A DNA stretch of 64,000 nt, from contig NC_087065.1 in the NCBI RefSeq assembly GCF_963678635.1, positions 70,356,630 through 70,420,629 on the forward strand. Reading direction: 5' to 3'. The translations under genes were made by a program, and so were the position numbers. Shown here in pieces: positions 39,101 to 51,100 of this stretch. The DNA is from Symsagittifera roscoffensis (taxonomy: Eukaryota > Xenacoelomorpha > Acoela > Convolutidae). The notes under the pieces are model-generated. The model saw only the letters and a list, made by a program, of their open reading frames with translations, made no database searches and was not told the DNA's origin. Within the stretch, counting starts at the first letter, position 1. Each line of letters begins with the position of its first letter.

Positions 39101-42100
39101 GAGTTCACGTTTTTCCTCAAACGACTAGCAGATGGTCTGGCATCAAAATGGGACCGCCCATATAGTCATGTCATGTGCTGGGTGAGATGTAGAATTTCAT
39201 TCGCTATACTGAGAGCAACCAACATTTGCATCAGAGGCACAAGATCCAAATGGCAATCAATCGGCGTTGAGGACGGTTACACAATTGGAATGGCATTCTA
39301 AATATTCACACGCTGTTAACTGGGGCTTTCATCTTTTCCTTGTTCATCTGTTATTTGTCGAGATAGTATTTTCAAAACAAAAACCACTGCAAATATGAAG
39401 TACATTTTACATCAAAATATTATGTCAAATTAGTTGTTTTGGAAATAAGAGATGTGTTTTGTGGAAGCTGACCTTTCCTAATAAGGAAACCTCCTGCTCC
39501 ATGTCTTCATGTTTTGTATTCACTTCCTGTCAAGAGGGGGACTAGGTGTGCGAAATCCAATAGAAGGTGCCGAACTAGCATTTTCCACTTCACGTGAAGC
39601 AACCGACTGTCTCGTGAGTTCGATCCTTCTCCAAGATGATTTCGACCAAACTCTACACAAAACAAAGATGAGAGAAGCAAGAAAAAACCACGAGGAGAGA
39701 CAAAATGCTGTGGACAAAGATAAACTCGATGAGATGCATGCAGTTTTACCAGCAGATCAGAAACGAGCGATCCGGAGAATAATCGACAACAACTGTTCCT
39801 TGTGGCTAACTTCGCTGCCCTTGTTGAAAGATAATTTTGATTTGTCAGCAACAGAGTTCGAAGACGCTCTATGTGTCAGGTACAGAAAACCACTCAAACG
39901 TTCTTTCTCGAGATGCGATGGATGTCAACAAGATTTTGACTTACAGCATGCACTTTCTTGCAAGAAGGGCGGACTGGTAACACTACGACAAAACGAAATA
40001 AGAGACGCAGTGGGCGATCTTGCTTCACTTTTGTGGAAGGATGTGAAAAGAGAACCTAGAAAATGGAACCCCGGCACTAATTGCAGATCTTTCAGCTCGT
40101 GGGGTTTGGGATAGACAGTCGGCTGCGTCGTTCGACATCCGTGTTACAGACACTGACGCTCCGTCTTACCAAAACCGCAATCCCATGAATGTACCGAAAA
40201 CTGCAGAGATTGAGAAGAAAAATAAGTATGGACCAGCTTGTGAAGAAAAGCACATGTCTTTCATTCCACTGGTCACTTCAATAGATGGTGTTTTGGCACC
40301 GGAGTTCACGTTTTTCCTCAAACGACTAGCAGATGGTCTGGCATCAAAATGGGACCGCCCATATAGTCATGTCATGTGCTGGGTGAGATGTAGAATTTCA
40401 TTCGCTATACTAAGAGCAACCAACATTTGCATCAGAGGCACAAGATCCAAATGGCAATCCCTCGGCGTTGAGGACGGTTACACAATTGGAATGGCATTCT
40501 AAATATTCACACGCTGTTAACTGGGGCTTTCATCTGTTCCTTGTTCATCTGTTATTTGTCGAGATAGTATTTTCAAAACAAAAACCACTGCAAATATGAA
40601 GTACATTTTACATCAAAATATTATGTCAAATTAGTTGTTTTGGAAATAAGAGATGTGTTTTGTGGAAGCTGACCTTTCCTAATAAGGAAACCTCCTGCTC
40701 CATGTCTTCATGTTTTGTATTCACTTCCTGTCAAGAGGGGGACTAGGTGTGCGAAATCCAATAGAAGGTGCCGAACTAGCATTTTCCACTTCACGTGAAG
40801 CAACCGACTGTCTCGTGAGTTCGATCCTTCTCCAAGATGATTTCGACCAAACTCTACACAAAACAAAGATGAGAGAAGCAAGAAAAAACAACGAGGAGAG
40901 ACAAAATGCTGTGGACAAAGATAAACTCGATGAGATGCATGCAGTTTTACCAGCAGATCAGAAACGAGCGATCCGGAGAATAATCGACAACAACTGTTCC
41001 TTGTGGCTAACTTCGCTGCCCTTGTTGAAAGATAATTTTGATTTGTCAGCAACAGAGTTCAGAGACGCTCTATGTGTCAGGTACAGAAAACCACTCAAAC
41101 GTTCTTTCTCGAGATGCGATGGATGTCAACAAGATTTTGACTTACAGTATGCACTTTCTTGCAAGAAGGGCGGACTGGTAACACTACGACACAACGAAAT
41201 AAGAGACGCAGTGGGCGATCTTGCTTCACTTTTGTGGAAGGATGTGAAAAGAGAACCTAGAAAATGGAACCCCGGCACTAATTGCAGATCTTTCAGCTCG
41301 TGGGGTTTGGGATAGACAGTCGGCTGCGTCGTTCGACATCCGTGTTACAGACACTGACGCTCCGTCTTACCAAAACCGCAATCCCATGAATGTACCGAAA
41401 ACTGCAGAGATTGAGAAGAAAAATAAGTATGGACCAGCTTGTGAAGAAAAGCACATGTCTTTCACTCCACTGGTCACTTCAATAGATGGTGTTTTGGCAC
41501 CGGAGTTCACGTTTTTCCTCAAACGACTAGCAGATGGTCTGGCATCAAAATGGGACCGCCCATATAGTCATGTCATGTGCTGGGTGAGATGTAGAATTTC
41601 ATTCGCTATACTAAGAGCAACCAACATTTGCATCAGAGGCACAAGATCCAAATGGCAATCCCTCGGCGTTGAGGACGGTTACACAATTGGAATGGCATTC
41701 TAAATATTCACACGCTGTTAACTGGGGCTTTCATCGCGCATAACTGACTCCTATATAATTAAAATTTCGACACCATTTGCATATTATTTCGAAGAATATG
41801 AGATGTTTCAAGATAAAAACGCAGGATGACAACTGTGAACAAGCAACCAAAAACTTTTCCTTGCACCATTCAAAACCAATTTATTTTGAGTTTATGATTT
41901 CAAATGCTCAAAAAAAAACTTATTTGTCGAGATAGTATTTTCAAAACAAAAACCACTGCAAATATGAAGTACATTTTACATCAAAATATTATGTCAAATT
42001 AGTTGTTTTGGAAATAAGAGATGTGTTTTGTGGAAGCTGACCTTTCCTAATAAGGAAACCTCCTGCTCCATGTCTTCAAACGCAGCCCTATGTCTCTCCA

Positions 42101-45100
42101 TGCGTCCCTCAGTCAGTTTGTTCACAAGCACCAAAGTCCTGGCCCGCCCAGCTGAGTTGGGGTCGAAAGACACCGGCGCCACAACATCCGGCAACGCCGC
42201 AACCACGTCTTCGTCTTTGTACATCATATGTCCCTTCACTCTTTTCTGCTGAGCTACACTTTTGTACCTGACAATAATCGAAAAAAAATTATGATGAAAA
42301 TTATGTTAAAGGGGTTTTAAGCTAGTTCGAAGGGAGATATCGAGGCTCTTTTCCACTTTCCCCCATATTTCAAAGTTTCCGTTTTCATTGTTGTCTTACG
42401 TGTGCAAAGTATTAAGAACAAATATGTTCCCAATAGTTAGTTTTTTCATCATGAAAAACTTCATTACATCATTACAATGTAAAATTAGTTTTTCAAATCT
42501 TAAAATCAAATGTGCGGCTGAAGAATGGAAAAGAGCCAAAAGCGAAACTCGAAACTACATTGAAAGGTGATCACTTAAAAATCATAGCGCACGGGATTTG
42601 ACCACCTCGGGAATTGACTTGACAATTATGAACAGATTTGTTCTTCATTCTTTACAGCGTAACATCACGCATTTAGCCGTAATAACACGTAAAACAAACA
42701 TAAAACCCGGTATTTTGAAAGGGGGGAACTGGAAAAGAGCCATTTTCTGCAGATCGACCCTGAAAATCTCCTAAAGGATATTCAAAATTAACCAACTTAA
42801 ATTGTAAACATTTCTTCAGTTCTATTGTTGTATCTAAAAAATTATTTTTATCTGTCGTTTCAAACTCGGTGACAGTTAACAGTGACCTTTGACTTAACAA
42901 AAGTGGCTGTCATTTTCAAATAGAATTTTTGAAAGTCAAAAATGATTTTTTAAATACAAATGTTTTCATATCTATTTCAATGCGTGAAATATTTTTCATG
43001 TGAACAATTTATCACGTGCTAATTTAAAAATATTTGAAATTGAAAAAAAAATGGTCATCAAAAAACTGCTCATTAGCATTTTGCTGCTTCCATTTTTACC
43101 CAGCGCACTGGGCGAATCAAGCACTCCAGACTTCAGCAAAGAACTCCCAGCAGAAAGCAATTTAACCGATGATAGAAGCGTTTTCGACTATGATTACAAT
43201 TCGGACAGAACAATTTCAGTCGAAAATACATCAACAAGTGAGAACTCGACAGAAAAATCTAAAAAATTGCCACACGGAAAATGCTTCAAAGAATCCGATT
43301 GCCTTGGAATCGATTTTCAGGAAGCTTTTAACGATAGTGAGTTAGCTTGTTGCGACTCAAACGGGGTCGAAAATTCTCAGAATTTGACAACCTATGTTGG
43401 ATTTTGTTGCTATAACGGAACCCTGTTAAACCCTTCGAACAAACGAAAATGCATGACAATAGCAATTTTAGCGATGTCTCTTGCCTCGTGTCTGATTGTA
43501 ATCGGATTCGTTTTGTTCCGACTCAACGCGAAATACGATCCGAGAGACGAAAAAATTACCGCATTCAGTCATTTAGGATTCACTCAAGACAAATCGCCTC
43601 CCAAAAGAAGCAACATGTCTCTACCCGTTGAAAAACCTTACGTGAGTTGCCCGCTATTCGAGGAATCAGCCAACGAAACATCAGAAGATGAAATGACGTC
43701 ATTTGGAAAATCAATCAATGAGAATCTAGAGAACCGCCTGGCTTTTGAAATGCTTCAGGAGGACTTTGAAGAGACTTTGAAAGAAGAAGAAAAATTGATG
43801 TCGTATGACACAAGATATTACATGAGAGAAAAAGCAAAAGCTTCAAAATTGTTTGAAGACGGTAGTTTCGGCGACGCCTTCCGACCGATTCAGAAAGAAG
43901 ACGACTTCAATGATTTTGTTGGCGAGGAAGATCCAAAACTAGATGTTTAATCAATGAACACGTCTAATCAATGCTTTTTCCAGTTCGTTGTGAAAATCAA
44001 TAGTTATGAGAACTTTTTCAAAAAAATGTGACATTCGTGCGGTATGAATGGTTCAAAATTGAAACAAAAAAATCTGTCTCTGAATTAGAATTCAAAGATT
44101 AAAAATTTCTAACATAGTGGGGTCTTAGGAAATGGTACAAGAACTAGAAAAAAAAACTAATTGAAATACGAGCAAGTTTAGATAAAGACGTGACCAATTC
44201 TAATTTTAAAACGTAAATCAATTAATTTAAGAAATTGACACTTTTTATATCACTCTTATAACAAAATAACCAATTCAACTTTAAAGAGCCAGTAGCGGGA
44301 CAACCAGAAAAGATAAAAATAATTTCATTATCCAACTCAAATTAGTCATAAGAAAGCTAGCTATCAATGACTTTCAAGTGCCAACTTCGAAAATATTCAA
44401 CGATTTTCTTTAACTAAATTTTTTTTTAGCTTTGAAGTTTTGATTATGATTAACAGTCAGTTGACTAAATTACTTTTGATGTTTCATCAATTTTCGAATA
44501 ACTTTTCCTTTCATCAGCAGTAATCTGTGTTCCTTTTTGAATTGTTGCTTTAAATATTGGAATCAAAGTTTCTGAAGTTCGGTTAGAATAACATACAGTG
44601 GAGAGGATTCAGCCGTGTCTCTACAAATTCCTCAAAACCTATTGTTCATTGACAGCATGCGCACATTTGTAATTTTTCTTTCTAAAAAAACTCTCGTCTA
44701 TCTCTACGGCTTTGTCAATTCCCTAAATTTTCAAGGGGGTATCTAAGACGAGTTTTGATGTCTGCATTTCTCTTATTACAACGCCATCGATACTTTTTCT
44801 CAGTTAAATGAAATTTCACTGCAGATGCACAATTATTACAGCATCTATCTGTATAAAACAATCCGTTTTCAGTTGGAAAATTGAAAGCGTCAGTTTCATC
44901 TTGTATAATGTTGTTCATTTTTATCAAATTCATTTCGCATCTTTTTCAAGTTTTTCCATGCGGAAAATTGGATAACACTGCAACTTCTGGTGTCTTATAC
45001 AACATCCGTTTGAACATCCATTGTAAGATTGATGTCAATAATAAAGAAAACTCTTTTTTGAAACCTCAAAAGGCGGAAAAAAAGCCAACTGCTTGTATTA

Positions 45101-48100
45101 AAGCAAAGAATTCATTATTTGGATTGCAGTTTGGAGATATATGGTGTAGTGATTGCTTTATACAGATGAAGTAAAATTTTAACAAAAAAAGAAAAAATAT
45201 CTGCAAAAAATCATCCGGCACTCATTATGTCAAATAATAATATATTTCGATTATAGTAAAGTAATATCTAAGCCCAGATTTTTTGATGTCTGATCGACTT
45301 TCGGAAAACTTTTACTTTCACCAGAAATGTTGCTTTCACTATTGGAATCAAGGTTGCTTAAGTTCGGTTAGAACAAAATAAAGAGGGGAGGATTCAGCCA
45401 TGTCTCTATAAACTCCTCAAAACCTATTGGTCTTAGACAGCATGCGCACAATTAAACATTCTCTTTCGAAAAACTCTCGTCTAACTCTACGGCTTAGTCC
45501 AATCCCTCATATTTTAAAAGATTGGCTAAAAACACTTGCAAACAAACTTCGTTTCAACCAAAAATGACTTATTTAGAAGACATGTCTTACTCTTTTTGTC
45601 AACAAGCAACAGTTTGGTACTCATTTGCCAAACAGTAAACATATAATGTGAAATTGCTGTATAAATGTGCTATGGAAAACAGATTCTACTTTTCATTTGG
45701 GTATTGATGTCTGCATTTTTTTAAATTAAAATGCCATCGATATTTTTCCTCAGTGAAATAAAAATGCACTGAAGATCCACAATTATTACAGCATCTATCT
45801 GTAACTAGCAATCCGTTTTCAGTTGGAAAATTGAAAGCGTCAGCTTCATCTTGTATAATGTTGCTCATTTTTATCAAACTCATTTTGCATCTTTTTCAAT
45901 TTTTTTTCCACGCGGAAAATTGGATAACAATGCATTTTCTGGTGTCTTATACAACATCCGTTTGAACATCCATTGTAAGATTGATGTCAATTGGAATAAA
46001 GAAAACTCTTTTTTGAAACCCCAAAAGGCTGAAAAAAAGCCAACTGCTCGTATTAAAGCAAAGACTTCATTATTTGGATTGCAGTTTGGAGATATATCGT
46101 GTAGTGTTTGCTTAACACAGATGAAGTAAAATTTTAACAACAAAAAAGAAAAAATATCTTCAAAAAATCATCCGGCACACATTATGTCAAGTAATGATAT
46201 ATTTCGATTATAGCAAAGTAATATATAAGCCCAGAACTTTTGATGTTTGATCGACTTTCGGAAAACTTTTATTTTCACCAGAAATGTTGCTTTCACTATT
46301 GAAATAAAGGTTGCTTAAATTCGGTTAGAACAAAATAAAGAGGGGAGGATTCAGCCATATCTCTATAAATTCCTCAAAACCTATTGGTCTTAGACAGCAT
46401 GCGCACACTTAAACTTTCTCTTTCAAAAAAACTTTCGTCTATCTCTACGGCTTTGTCCACTCTCTCAATTTTGAAAGGATTGGCTAAAAACTCTTAAAAA
46501 TAAACTTCACTTAAATAGTTGTTTCAACCAAAAATGACTTATGTAGAAGACATGTCTTATTCTTTTTGGCAACATGCAACAGTTCGGTACTCATTTGCCA
46601 AACAGTAAACATATAATGTGAATTTGCTGTTAAATAAATGTGCTATGGAAAACAGATTCTACTTTTCATATAGATATTGATGTCTGCACTTCTTTTATTA
46701 AAATGCCATCGATCTTTTTCCTCAGTCAAATAAAAATACACTAAAGATCTACAATTATTACAGCATCTATCTGTATCTAGCAATCCGTTTTCAGTTGGAA
46801 AATTGAAAGCGTCAGCTTCATCTTGTATAATGTTGCTCATTTTTATCAAACTCATTTTGCATCTTTTTCAATTTTTTTTCCACGCGGAAAACTGGATAAC
46901 AATGCAACTTCTGGTGTCTTATACAACATCTGTTTGAGCATCCATTGAAAGATTGATGCTAGATGGAATAAAGAAAACTCAATTTTGAAACCTCAAAAGG
47001 TGGAGAAAAAATCTAATTGCTCGTATTGAAGCAAAAACTTGATTATTTGAATTGCATTTTTGAGGTATATGGTGTAGTGATTGCTTTATACAGATGAAGT
47101 AAAATTTTAACAAAAAAAGAAAAAATATCTGCAAAAAATCATCCGGCACACATTATGTCAAATAATAAAATATTTCGATTATAGCAAAGTAATATCTAAG
47201 CCCAGAACTTTTGATGTTTGATCGACTTTCGGAAAACTTTTACTTTCACCAGAAATGTTCCTTTCACTATTGGAATCAAGGTTGCTTAAGTTCTACTAGA
47301 ATAAAATATAGAGGGGAGGATTCAGCCATGTCTATAAATTCCTCAAAACCTATTGCTCTTAGACAGCAAGCGCACACTTAAACTTTCTCTTTCGAAAAAA
47401 CTCTCGTCTATCTCTACGGCTCTGTCCCATCCCTCAATTTTTAAAGGACTGGCTAAATACCCTTGCAAAGAAACTTCACTTAAATAGTTGTTTAAACCAA
47501 AAATGACTTATTTAGAAGACATGTCATAATCTTTTTGGCAACATGCAACAGTTCGGTACTCAATTGCCAAACAGTAAACATATAATGTGAATTTGCTGTA
47601 TGATAAATGTGCTATGGAAAACAGATTCTACTTTTCATTTAGGTATTGATGTCTGCACTTCTTTTATTAAAATGCGATCGATGTTTTTCCTCAAGGAAAC
47701 AAAAATGCACTGAAGATCCACAATTATTACAGCATCTATCTGTATCTAGCAATCCGTTTTCAGTTGGAAAATTGAAAGCGTCAGCTTCATCTTGTATAAT
47801 GTTGCTCATTTTTATCAATCTCACTTTGCATCTTTTTCAATTTTTTTCCACGCGGAAAATTGGATAACAATGCAACTTATGATGTCTTATACAACATCAG
47901 TTTGAGCATCCACTGAAAACTTGATGCTAGATGGAATAAAAAAAACTCATTTTTGAAACCTCGAAAGGTGGAGAAAAAAGCCAACTGCTCGTATTAAAGC
48001 AAAGACTTCATTATTTGGATTGCAGTTTGGAGATATATCGTGTAGTGTTTGCTTAACACAGATGAAGTAAAATTTTAACAACAAAAAAGAAAAAATATCT

Positions 48101-51100
48101 TCAAAAAATCATCCGGCACACATTATGTCAAGTAATGATATATTTCGATTATAGCAAAGTAATATATAAGCCCAGAACTTTTGATGTTTGATCGACTTTC
48201 GGAAAACTTTTACTTTCACCAGAAATGTTCCTTTCACTATTGGAATCAAGGTTGCTTAAATTCGACTAGAATAAAATATAGAAGGGAGGATTCAGCCATG
48301 TCTATAAATTCCTCAAAACCTATTGCTCTTAGACAGCAAGCGCACACTTAAACTTTCTCTTTCGAAAAAACTCTCGTCTATCTCTACGGCTTTGTCCAAT
48401 CCCTCAATTTTTAAAGAATTGGCTAAAAACACTTGCAAACAAACTTCACTTAAATAGTTGTTTCAACCAAAAATGACTTATGTAGAAGACATGTCTTACT
48501 CTTTTTGGCAACATGCAACAGTTCGGTACTCATTTGCCAAACAGTAAACATATAATGTGAATTTGCTGTATGATAAATGTGCTATGGAAAACAGATACTA
48601 CTTTTCATTTAGGTATTGATGTCTGCACTTCCTTTTAATAAAATGCGATCGATCTTTTTCCTCAGTGAAATAAAAATGCACTGAAAATCCACAATTATTA
48701 CAGCAACTATCTGTATCTAGCAATCCGTTTTCAGTTGGAAAATTGAAAGCGTCAGCTTCATCTTGTATACTGTTGCTCATTTTTATCAACCTCAATTTGC
48801 ATCTTTTTCAATTTTTGTTCCACGCGGAAAATTGGATAACAATGCAACTACTGGTGTCTTATACAACATCAGTTTGAGCATCCACTGAAAGATTGATGCT
48901 GGATGGAATTCAGAAAACTCATTTTTGAAACCTCAAAAGGTGGAGAAAAAAGCCAACTGCTCGTATTGAAGCAAAAACTTGATTATTTGAATTGCATTTT
49001 TGAGGTATATGGTGTAGTGATTGCTTTATACAGATGAAGTAAAATTTTAACAAAAAAAAAGAAAAAGTATCTTTAAAAAATCATCCGGCACACATTATGT
49101 CAAATAATAATATATTTCGATTATAGCAAAGTAAAATCTAAGCCCAGATTTTTTGATGTCTGATCGACTTTTGGAAAACTTTTACTTTCACCAGAAATGT
49201 TCCTTTCACTATTGGAATCAAGGTTGCTTAAGTTCGACTAGAAAAAAATATAGAGGGGAGGATTCAGCCATGTCTCTATAAATTCCTCGCAACCTATTGC
49301 TCTTAGACAGCAAGCGCACACTTAAACTTTCTCTTTCGAAAAAAACTCTCGTCTATCTCTACGGTTTTGTCCACTCCCTTAAATTTTAAAGGATTGGCTA
49401 AAAACTCTTGCAAACAAACTTCTCTTAAATAGTTGATTCAACCAAAAATGACTTATGTAGAAGACATGTCTTACTCTTCTTGGCAACAAGCAACAGTTTG
49501 GTACTCATTTGCCAAACAGTAAACATATAATGTGAAATTGCTGTATGATAAATGTGCTATGGAAAACAGATTCTACTTTTCATATAGATATTGATGTTTG
49601 CACTTCTTTTATTAAAATGCCACCGATCTTTTTCCTCAGTCAAATAAAAATACACTGAATATCTACAATTATTACAGCATCTATCTGTATCTAGCCACCC
49701 GTTTCCAGTTGGAAAATTGAAAGCGTCAGCTTCATCTTGTATATTGTTGCTCATTTTTATCAAACTCATTTTGCATCTTTTTCAATTTTTTTCCATGCGG
49801 AAAATTGGATAACAATGCAACTTCTGGTGTCTTATACAACATCAGTTTGAGCATCCATTGCAAGATTGATGCTAGATGGATTTAAAAAAATTCATTTTTG
49901 AAACCTCAAAAGGTGGAGAAAAAAGCCAACTGCAAAAACTTGATTATTTGATTTGCATTTTTTGAGGTATATGGTGTAGTGATTGCTTTATACAGAAAAA
50001 ATAAAAAATTTTAAAAAAAATTGTCTTTGAAAATTATTCAGCACACATAGAGTCAACTAAAAACAAATTAATTTTGATGTTTGATCGATTTTCGAATGTT
50101 CTTTTCTTTTATCAGAATTGATATGAGTTCGTTTTTCAATTGTTGCTTGAAATATTGGAAGCAAAGTTCTAAAATTCCGTTAGAACAACATACAGTGGAG
50201 AGGATTCAGCCGTGTCTCTACAAATTCCTCAAAACCTAATGCTCTTCGAGAGCATGCGCACATTTATACTTTTTCTTTCTAAAAAACTCCCGTCCATCTC
50301 TACGGCTTCGTCAACACCCTCAATTTTTAAAGGATTAGCTAAAAATTCTTGCAAACATTCCTCTCTTAAGTAGTTGTTTCAACCAAAAATCACTAATGTA
50401 GAAGATATCTCTAGCTCTTTTTGGCAAAATGCAACAGTTGTGTTTTACCATTGGCCCATCAGTAAAGTATAATGTGATTTTGCTGTCTGATAGGTAAGCC
50501 ATGAAAAGCAGTTTTCTTTTTTCAGTTGGCTATTGATGTCTGCACTTCTTTTATTACAACACCATCGAATTTTTTACCCAGTTAAATGAAACTATTTTGC
50601 AGATTCATATTTAATACAGCACCTATCTGTATGTAACAATCCGTTTCCAGTTAGAAAAAAGATAGCTTCAGTTTTTTCTTGTCTAATCTCCTTCAAATTT
50701 ATCAGATAAATTTTGCATCTTTTTCCAACTTTTTCACGCAGAAAATTGAATAACAATGCAATTTCTGGTGCCTTATACAACATCTATTGCAAGATTGATG
50801 ATAAATGGAATAAAGAAAACTCAATTTTGAAACCTCAAAAGGTGGAAAAAAAGTCAACTGCTCGTATTAAAGCAAAAACTCGATTATTTGAATAGCATTT
50901 TTGAGGTATATGGTGTAGTGATTGCTTTTACAGATGAAAAAAATTTTAAAAAAATTATCTTCGAAAATCATTCAGCACATATAAAGTCAAGTACAAATAA
51001 ATTTCGAGAATAGCAAAGTAATAAATTAGGCAATAACTTTTGATGTTTGATCGATTTTTGAATAATTTTTTCCTTTTATCAGAATTGATCTGAGTTCCTT

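Larger units (their letters stand above)
36427..41917 (+). mobile_element. Non-LTR retrotransposon with RLE-type endonuclease, 3' part in triplicate
   Basis: An insertion in CCDC180 intron 3, antisense to the host gene. It is bounded by the 15-bp duplication acttatttgtcgaga and ends in a short A-run at 41,910-41,918. Order: short N-terminal frames, reverse transcriptase, CCHC finger and a restriction-like endonuclease-like C-terminus. There is no LTR, protease, RNase H or apurinic endonuclease. RT upstream of a CCHC-plus-RLE module is the layout of the R2/NeSL/CRE group. The copy is inactive because of frameshifts. From 38,290 the 3' part repeats as three units of about 1.2 kb that also contain host sequence. 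Confidence 0.85.

Noticed and set aside
36427-41917. R2-type target specificity in rDNA
   Set aside because: The element lies in a protein-gene intron with a 15-bp TSD and no rRNA sequence nearby, so the R2 target rule does not apply.
43000-43050. Upstream GTG start for the nested gene
   Set aside because: It would bury the signal peptide 17 residues inside; the ATG at 43,051 begins directly with it.
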